Shown: positions 6,334 through 9,900 of the stretch, in pieces
Layout of the letters: every line of letters begins with the position of its first letter
Numbering within the stretch: the first letter of the stretch is position 1
Source: an uncultured Collinsella sp.
Lineage (GTDB): Bacteria; Actinomycetota; Coriobacteriia; Coriobacteriales; Coriobacteriaceae
NCBI GenBank assembly: GCA_900759435.1
Contig: CAAEVD010000107.1
Location: 1-9,900 of the forward strand
DNA length: 9,900 bases
Direction of reading: 5' to 3'
The notes under the pieces: generated by a model
What the model was told of the DNA's origin: nothing
Databases searched by the model: none
The model's input: the letters and a program-made list of their open reading frames with translations, nothing else
Translations under genes and position numbers: made by a program

Positions 6334-7734
6334 TTAGGACAGGACGGGGCTAAAGTCGAAGCGCAACGTCATGAGGTGCTGCGGGGATTCGATGGCTGCG
6401 GCAATGATGTCGGCATCTCGTGCGCGATCGAACCCTTCAAGTTCCATTTGATAGGGGAAGTCTTCTTGGATACCGATGCGACGAGGAACCAAAAGCTTGG
6501 CTCCGTCGAATTCTTCGGTTCGCGTTCCGTCTGCTGCAACGGAATAAAGGTGTAACTTGGCGGTCGTTGTGGCATCAAGTGCCGAGATAGCTTGGATATC
6601 GTTCGATGCGCTCCTTGCTCCCACTGCTGTAAGTGCCGTAGGCGCGACGACTTCACCCGAAGGCAAAAAGACGAGCTCGACGGTATTGGGGAATGCGATG
6701 AGGATATTTTTGCGGCGGGGCGCATTGGCAGCGACTGGCTCAATGCTTGCGGCATCGACGGTTTCCGTGTGGTCGAGCGCGACCATCATGCAACAGTTGC
6801 CTTCGTCGACATCTGGGGGAGCGGCAAAGTCCAGGCCGTCTTTCGGTTGGGAATCGCCTAGTTCGGTGGCGGTGCCGCCGGGCTTCTCGAGAGGAGTCGC
6901 AGCGTTGTCTTCTGATGATGCATCGTCTGCATCGTCAACATGTGCCGGTGCGTCTGCGACCTCGTCTTTGGGGGATTTGTCATTATCGCTCGATATAGGA
7001 GCAGCAATCCCGACGGATCCCACTCCGTGCCATGTCATTTGGAGCAGCGCCGGATCGGCGAGAACGCGCTGCACGCCCGGCTCCTGGGCATCGATATTGA
7101 TGGGGGCGGGTCCTGATCCGCGCGTGAGGTTAAGCGAGCCCTTTTGTCTATTGCTTTGAGCCTCTCGGTCGTCCGCGTCGCCAGCGTAGAACAGCAAAGG
7201 CGCATCTCCCGTTGCGATGGCTTCGGTGCCCGCCTTGGTCAGTCGCAGCGATGCCGTAAAGGAGATGATGGGCTGCGCGCCATCGGCATTCGAGGGGACG
7301 CAGCCCAGGCATACACCTCCTTCTTTTTCATGGGCAGCGCTGTCGAAGGCGACCTTCGCCCCGTTCGCCGAGTCATCGACCGAGGCGATATCGATACGCA
7401 GTTCTACGTCGCATGGGTCGCCATCGGCGTCGACTGCAGCCGATTTCCATGTGCAGATTGCCCAACCCGCCTGGGGGCCGTTCTCCTTATCCGGACGCTC
7501 GGTATCCACGACTACCGAGCCGTCCGTATTGCGACGAAGGCATCCCGAGGTTCGGACCGTGGCGTGTGCGAGCGAAAAACGTTGGCAGGCAACGATACCC
7601 GACGAATTCGCCACGGGGGTCAGAGCTTGCGGTAAGGAGTTTGCCGTGGCGGGCGTTGCCCAAGCGGCGAGAGGCATACCGCTCGCCAGTGCGCTGCAGA
7701 GCGCGGCGACGGGCAAAAGGTTTTTGGGTGCCAT
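6334..7734 (-). CDS. Exported cysteine-rich two-module protein of unknown function
   Basis: A 466-residue protein with an N-terminal signal peptide (MAPKN, hydrophobic core, probable cleavage after AWA at residue 26). No C-terminal membrane anchor or sorting motif is seen, so it is released or held non-covalently. The mature part looks like two beta-rich modules (about 45-245 and 316-466) joined by an acidic Asp/Ala/Pro/Ser-rich linker of about 65 residues. It has eight cysteines (50, 65, 94, 108, 142, 145, 314, 315), including a CLGC pair and adjacent cysteines, which is unusual for a Gram-positive exported protein and suggests disulfides. The second module (FPNTVELVFLPSGEVVAPT, 348-366) resembles the core of the 200-residue protein of the same operon (PTVIPFAASADGTLVGPS). 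AGGAG lies 4 bases before the ATG. Last gene of the five-gene operon. I recognise no named family. Confidence 0.85.
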   Translation of the reverse strand: MAPKNLLPVAALCSALASGMPLAAWATPATANSLPQALTPVANSSGIVACQRFSLAHATVRTSGCLRRNTDGSVVVDTERPDKENGPQAGWAICTWKSAAVDADGDPCDVELRIDIASVDDSANGAKVAFDSAAHEKEGGVCLGCVPSNADGAQPIISFTASLRLTKAGTEAIATGDAPLLFYAGDADDREAQSNRQKGSLNLTRGSGPAPINIDAQEPGVQRVLADPALLQMTWHGVGSVGIAAPISSDNDKSPKDEVADAPAHVDDADDASSEDNAATPLEKPGGTATELGDSQPKDGLDFAAPPDVDEGNCCMMVALDHTETVDAASIEPVAANAPRRKNILIAFPNTVELVFLPSGEVVAPTALTAVGARSASNDIQAISALDATTTAKLHLYSVAADGTRTEEFDGAKLLVPRRIGIQEDFPYQMELEGFDRARDADIIAAAIESPQHLMTLRFDFSPVLS

Positions 7735-7773
7735 GGTTCTCCTATCTATTCCGCGTACTCCGGTCGTGCTTGG

Positions 7774-8034
7774 CTATTGGTTGCGTTTGATGTGCAGGCC
7801 AAGACACGTTAGCCCTGTTCCCGCCGTGGCGACGCCTACCGCAATGAGTTGCCGGGTGTCGCTCGTCTGAGCGAGCGGCTCGTGACGGCTGCCGCGATTA
7901 AGGCCCGAAAGGTCGACGGTCACTTCTGTGGCCGCCTGCGCTTGCTCTTGTTGAGCAAAGGCCATGGCAGGTGCGGACGCCAAGATGCCGACGATGGCGG
8001 CCAGTGCAATCGCCTTAGGACGTGGCGTGCGCAC
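7774..8034 (-). CDS. Mini surface protein with signal peptide and degenerate LPXTG-like sorting tail
   Basis: An 86-residue protein read from GTG at 8034. Residues 1-27 form a signal peptide: basic RTPRPK, hydrophobic core, cleavage after AMAFA. A Gln/Ala-rich stretch and about 15 polar residues follow, then EPLAQTSD at 52-59, a hydrophobic segment (63-82) and a KRNQ tail. The tail has the architecture of a cell-wall sorting signal, with LAQTS where LPXTG is expected. If cleaved by both signal peptidase and a sortase, only about 30 residues would remain attached; otherwise it is a small membrane-anchored protein. The start overlaps the upstream gene by 20 bases with only a weak ribosome binding site, suggesting coupling. 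A longer reading from ATG at 8124 would overlap that gene by 110 bases and bury the signal peptide, so it is not favoured. No sortase is in the window. Confidence 0.75.
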   Translation of the reverse strand: MRTPRPKAIALAAIVGILASAPAMAFAQQEQAQAATEVTVDLSGLNRGSRHEPLAQTSDTRQLIAVGVATAGTGLTCLGLHIKRNQ

Positions 8035-8617
8035 CGGGCTCGACCGTCCAGGTGATGCTTGCCACTTGATCTCCCGTACCGCCGGCGTGGTAGATGTCAC
8101 GCGTGACACGGGCGACGTGTCCACTCACATTGAGCTTGATTTTGTCCGTTCCGTCGGCAATGCCCTCGTACTTCATGTCGAAGAACGCGTCCTTGGAAAG
8201 ATCGAGGCCCGTAGTCTGAGTCGCCGAGCTGGCATCCTTTTCCGCCTTATCGGGGCCAACCTTAAAATCGATGGAGTTCTGGGCCGAGCCCGTCTTTGCG
8301 TCTGCAACGATTGTCCAGTCGTTCTTGGCCGTAACCTTCATGTTGGTGACGTGGATGCCATACGCCGAGAGGTTGTCGATGGTAATCGTCTCGTCAGAGG
8401 GTCCTACAAGCGTTCCGTCGGCGCTGGCGGCAAAGGGGATGACCGTTGGCGCCTTAAACGAAACATTGCTAATGTCGGCCTTCACCGTCACATCGGTGGT
8501 TCCAACGCGCACCTCTGCCATGGCCGCCGTTGGCGCGGCGCCCATCGCAAGTGCGAGCGTAAGCCCTGCGCCCACGGCGAGTGCCCTGGCTCCGCTCAGG
8601 TTCATGGGTGTGTTCAT
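8015..8617 (-). CDS. Exported beta-rich protein, candidate surface subunit
   Basis: A 200-residue protein with a signal peptide (cleavage probably after AMA at residue 34). The mature part is rich in Thr, Val, Ala, Asp and Ser and is predicted to be all-beta. Key stretches are KAPTVIPFAASADGTLVGPS (55-74) and ETITIDNLSAYGIHVT (76-91), and it ends with a strand ITWTVEP (188-194). This pattern (IPF, ADGT, GPS, IDN, then a C-terminal ITWTV) is one I associate with uncharacterised secreted proteins of Firmicutes and Coriobacteriia. It has no cysteines after the signal peptide and no anchor. AGAAAGGA sits 7 bases before the ATG, favouring this start over the ATG four codons on. It follows a pair of intercistronic hairpins that could raise its level relative to its neighbours, as expected for a major structural subunit (inference). 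Confidence 0.85.
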   Translation of the reverse strand: MNTPMNLSGARALAVGAGLTLALAMGAAPTAAMAEVRVGTTDVTVKADISNVSFKAPTVIPFAASADGTLVGPSDETITIDNLSAYGIHVTNMKVTAKNDWTIVADAKTGSAQNSIDFKVGPDKAEKDASSATQTTGLDLSKDAFFDMKYEGIADGTDKIKLNVSGHVARVTRDIYHAGGTGDQVASITWTVEPGAHATS

Positions 8618-8636
8618 AATCGATCCTTTCTGCTCG

Positions 8637-8655
8637 TCACGGACTGTTTCCGTGA
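8637..8655 (-). other. Stem-loop just upstream of the 200-residue protein's ribosome binding site
   Basis: TCACGGA and TCCGTGA form a perfect 7-bp stem with a 5-base loop, ending about 10 bases before the AGAAAGGA site. There is no U-run, so it is not a standard terminator. It could protect a processed 5' end or affect translation of the downstream cistron. Confidence 0.5.
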
Positions 8656-8670
8656 TGGTTGGACGAATGC

Positions 8671-8686
8671 GGGCAGGGTGCTGCCC
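8671..8686 (-). other. GC-rich stem-loop after the membrane-anchored protein gene
   Basis: GGGCAG and CTGCCC form a 6-bp GC-rich stem around a 4-base loop, 19 bases after the upstream stop codon. No U-run follows. As a 3' stabiliser or processing element it pairs naturally with the stem-loop at 8637-8655 in the same 87-base gap. Confidence 0.45.
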
Positions 8687-8704
8687 TTGCGAGCGCGTCG
8701 GTCG

Positions 8705-9214
8705 CTAGCCTTCTGCCTGGGCCACCCGCACTTTGACGCGCGTCGGATTGCCGTGGGTATCGTAGGTCTTGGCATCGAGTGCCTGAATCTCGATATATGC
8801 CTCGCCTTCTTGGATATCGCCGGCGGGGCAGGTCTCAACCGTCTTGCCGGCTTCGACCACACCGGACTCATAGATGGTCTCGTCGTTTTGAATCACGCGG
8901 AAGCGCTGGGGAAACTTGTTGTCTTGGACGTTTTGCACGTTGACGCGCAACTTGCCGCCTTCCTGCAACTGTGCGACCGGCGCGACCGAGATCGTCATCA
9001 TGTTGTCGCGGACGATGGCGTCGAGCTCACCCTGGATTTCTTGGCGCGATTTGCCCTCTGCCGTCGTGACTGAGGCGCCCGCTTCGGGCACGGGCTGCGA
9101 TTGCCAGGCGTATAGCCCTACGGCGATGAGGGCGCAGACGATAGCCAGGCAGACAACGACGAGTTTCTTGCGACGCCCCAGTCCTGCAAGGCGGGGCGGC
9201 TTCTTCGCACTCAT
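8705..9214 (-). CDS. Single-pass membrane-anchored extracellular protein of a Gram-positive secreted family
   Basis: A 169-residue protein with a basic N-terminus (RRKK), one hydrophobic segment (about 18-38) and no cleavage site, so it should be held in the membrane with residues 39-169 outside. The exposed part begins with GKSRQEIQGELDAIVRDNMM (54-73). It continues as a beta domain with LRVNVQNVQDNKFPQRF, DETIYESGVVEAGKTVE and a final stretch around EAYIEIQALDAKT. I recognise this order (GKT-x-EEIQ helix, M-x-ISI strand, N-x-P strand, IYESG-x-x-x-PG, A-x-D) from uncharacterised Firmicutes secreted proteins, with no known function. The start is supported by AAGGA 6 bases upstream and overlaps the preceding stop by 4 bases (ATGA). 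In the operon it may act as membrane platform or chaperone for the exported partners (inference). Confidence 0.85.
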   Translation of the reverse strand: MSAKKPPRLAGLGRRKKLVVVCLAIVCALIAVGLYAWQSQPVPEAGASVTTAEGKSRQEIQGELDAIVRDNMMTISVAPVAQLQEGGKLRVNVQNVQDNKFPQRFRVIQNDETIYESGVVEAGKTVETCPAGDIQEGEAYIEIQALDAKTYDTHGNPTRVKVRVAQAEG

Positions 9215-9507
9215 GCGGCGTCCTTGGTGGTGTAGACACGTGCGAACGTGGACGGGTCAGCTCCAAAGAGCATATGAAGCATCAGGCGGCGCGAGTAGAT
9301 GAGCTCGTCGAAGTCGTGAGGGAGCTCGATATTGTGGACATGCGCGATGTGGTGGGCGAGCGCCGAGAACGACTCGGGGTCGCAGATAACATCGGTGGTG
9401 ACGTGGTAGACCGCCGTATCGGGGAACGCCTCTTCGTCGAAAGGCAGGAGATAGGGATCGTCGTCGACCTCGATGGCGACGCCGTACTGGGGCCAGTAAT
9501 ATGCCAT
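9211..9507 (-). CDS. Small cytosolic protein of unknown function, first gene of the surface operon
   Basis: A 98-residue acidic protein with no signal peptide or membrane segment. It begins YYWPQYGVAIEVDDDPY and later has VYHVTTDVICDPESFSALAH, followed by a basic-aromatic helix (LIYSRRLMLHMLFG). The order of an IEVDDD strand and a VTTDVxxDPxxF segment faintly recalls the DUF559/Vsr-like nuclease core, but the protein is too short and has no clear catalytic set, so this is only a weak resemblance. GGGAGG lies 5 bases before the ATG. It is translationally coupled to the membrane-anchored gene through an ATGA overlap, so a cytosolic role tied to that complex is possible. Confidence 0.75.
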   Translation of the reverse strand: MAYYWPQYGVAIEVDDDPYLLPFDEEAFPDTAVYHVTTDVICDPESFSALAHHIAHVHNIELPHDFDELIYSRRLMLHMLFGADPSTFARVYTTKDAA

Positions 9508-9528
9508 GGGAACCTCCCTGCTTCTGGG

Positions 9529-9552
9529 GCCAAAACTTCCATTGGTTTTGGC
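9529..9552. other. Stem-loop in the leader of the surface operon
   Basis: GCCAAAAC and GTTTTGGC form a perfect 8-bp stem with an 8-base loop, about 22 bases upstream of the first operon gene and between the -10 candidate and its ribosome binding site. There is no U-run on either side. It would lie near the 5' end of the transcript, where it could stabilise the mRNA. Confidence 0.45.
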
Positions 9553-9563
9553 TGTCGATGCCG

Positions 9564-9572
9564 ACCGTATCA
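9564..9572 (-). promoter_or_regulatory. Extended -10 promoter candidate for the surface operon
   Basis: The minus strand reads TGATACGGT, an extended -10 type element, giving a leader of about 50 bases to the ATG at 9507. No consensus -35 is found at 16-18 bases; that position is occupied by the TTGGTCA repeats, which could bind an activator or repressor. Confidence 0.3.
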
Positions 9573-9580
9573 GCCACTAC

Positions 9581-9618
9581 TTGACCAATTTCTGACCAAA
9601 TGCTTGACGGATTGACAT
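9581..9618. repeat. Clustered TGAC repeats upstream of the surface operon
   Basis: Plus-strand copies TTGACCAA (9581-9588), CTGACCAA (9592-9599), CTTGACGG (9603-9610) and ATTGACAT (9611-9618) share a TGAC core, with cores at 9582, 9593, 9605 and 9613. The first three are 11-12 bases apart, about one helical turn, which suggests a regulator binding one face of the DNA just upstream of the operon's -10 candidate. Confidence 0.4.
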
Positions 9619-9853
9619 CTCCGCAGGTAAAAGATGGCAAAAATAACTTCAACTTTTTTCGAGCGACAATTGCGTGGTCGCTGGCGGTAAAGCGACATGT
9701 GTCAAAAGCATCGTCTGCCGAGGAAACCTTGCCGCTCGCCGAATTGCACGAACGTAAAAATCGCCAATTATGGAGACGGTCTCGAACACGTCGACGAAAC
9801 GATACGGTAACATCTCCCTGCAAACACTGTAGTTAGCTAAAGGGGGAGTTCGC

Positions 9854-9900
9854 GTGTCTGCAACCATCAAACCCTTCACCGACGAGTTCGAAGAGTATGG
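9854..9900 (+). CDS. Start of a plus-strand gene, product not determinable
   Basis: GTG at 9854 is preceded by AAAGGGGGAG at 9839-9848, a good ribosome binding site, and opens a frame SATIKPFTDEFEEY that runs off the right edge. Only 15 residues are visible. They recall the N-termini of some FAD-binding oxidoreductases (EFEEYLxDES), but this is too short for an assignment. It is divergent from the surface operon and may share its regulatory region. Confidence 0.6.
   Translation, partial: MSATIKPFTDEFEEY

Larger units (their letters stand above)
9508..9853. other. Divergent intergenic region
   Basis: This 346-base gap separates the minus-strand surface operon from the plus-strand gene at 9854. 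It is less G+C-rich than the genes and contains A/T runs near 9630-9660. It holds a hairpin near the operon's leader (9529-9552), a minus-strand -10 candidate (9564-9572), clustered TGAC motifs (9581-9618), and a 6-bp inverted repeat AGCGAC/GTCGCT near 9662-9682. For the plus-strand gene only a weak -35/-10 pair was found (TTGCAC at 9744-9749, TATGGA at 9769-9774, 19-base spacer). Short ORFs here have no ribosome binding site. Confidence 0.6.

Noticed and set aside
7964..9073. 369-residue open frame on the plus strand
   Set aside because: It runs antisense across three genes with signal peptides, ribosome binding sites and overlaps consistent with an operon, and has no domain of its own.
9257..9823. 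188-residue minus-strand frame upstream of and overlapping the 98-residue gene
   Set aside because: Low-complexity Arg/Pro/Ser-rich translation with no ribosome binding site. It overlaps the better-supported gene that has GGGAGG and an ATGA coupling.
9649..9879. 76-residue minus-strand frame in the divergent region
   Set aside because: No ribosome binding site, and it starts inside the plus-strand gene at 9854. No family resemblance.
1..9900. CRISPR arrays, tRNA or rRNA genes, insertion sequences, integrase or att sites
   Set aside because: None seen: no regularly spaced repeats, cloverleaf-like sequences or transposase motifs. The trio could still lie in an island whose ends fall outside the window.

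Overview
The window looks like chromosome from a high-GC Gram-positive gut bacterium of the Coriobacteriia, most likely Collinsella or a close relative. This is inferred from the G+C-rich coding bias, strong AGGAGG-type ribosome binding sites, GTG starts, and a secreted-protein operon that includes a sortase-signal-like tail. No rRNA, tRNA, CRISPR array, integrase or insertion sequence was found. Apart from the first 47 bases of a gene at the right edge, every gene is on the minus strand, so the text below follows transcription from right to left.

Right part (about 9507 to 6334): a five-gene operon of cell-surface type. In order it holds a 98-residue cytosolic protein of unknown function, a 169-residue single-pass membrane-anchored protein, a 200-residue exported beta-rich protein, an 86-residue mini-protein, and a 466-residue cysteine-rich exported protein. 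The mini-protein has a signal peptide and a degenerate LPXTG-like tail (LAQTS, hydrophobic stretch, KRNQ). The first two genes overlap by 4 bases and the third and fourth by 20. Two hairpins lie between the second and third genes. I recognise the sequence style of the second and third proteins from uncharacterised Gram-positive secreted families, but know no assigned function. The operon reads as an undescribed surface structure or envelope complex.

Middle (6244 to 5528): a DUF554 (YdfK-like) integral membrane protein with its own extended -10 promoter candidate.

Left part (5438 to the left edge): a three-gene operon with a TerB_N/TerB_C-type protein, a BrxD-like P-loop ATPase (BREX ATP-binding/DUF2791 family) and a large Lhr-like superfamily 2 helicase of the BrxHI type that runs off the window. 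The first two genes overlap by 8 bases. The second and third are separated by about 116 bases containing a perfect 12-bp inverted repeat. BrxD and BrxHI are known from BREX phage-defence loci, and TerB_N/TerB_C domains from Ter stress-response systems. Here the trio stands with no methylase, PglZ phosphatase or BrxC/PglY in view, suggesting a compact DNA-acting defence or stress module distinct from full BREX. A promoter candidate with an imperfect palindrome over the predicted transcription start precedes the first gene.

The 346-base gap at 9508-9853 is a divergent intergenic region with repeated TGAC motifs and a hairpin, followed by the start of a plus-strand gene at 9854.
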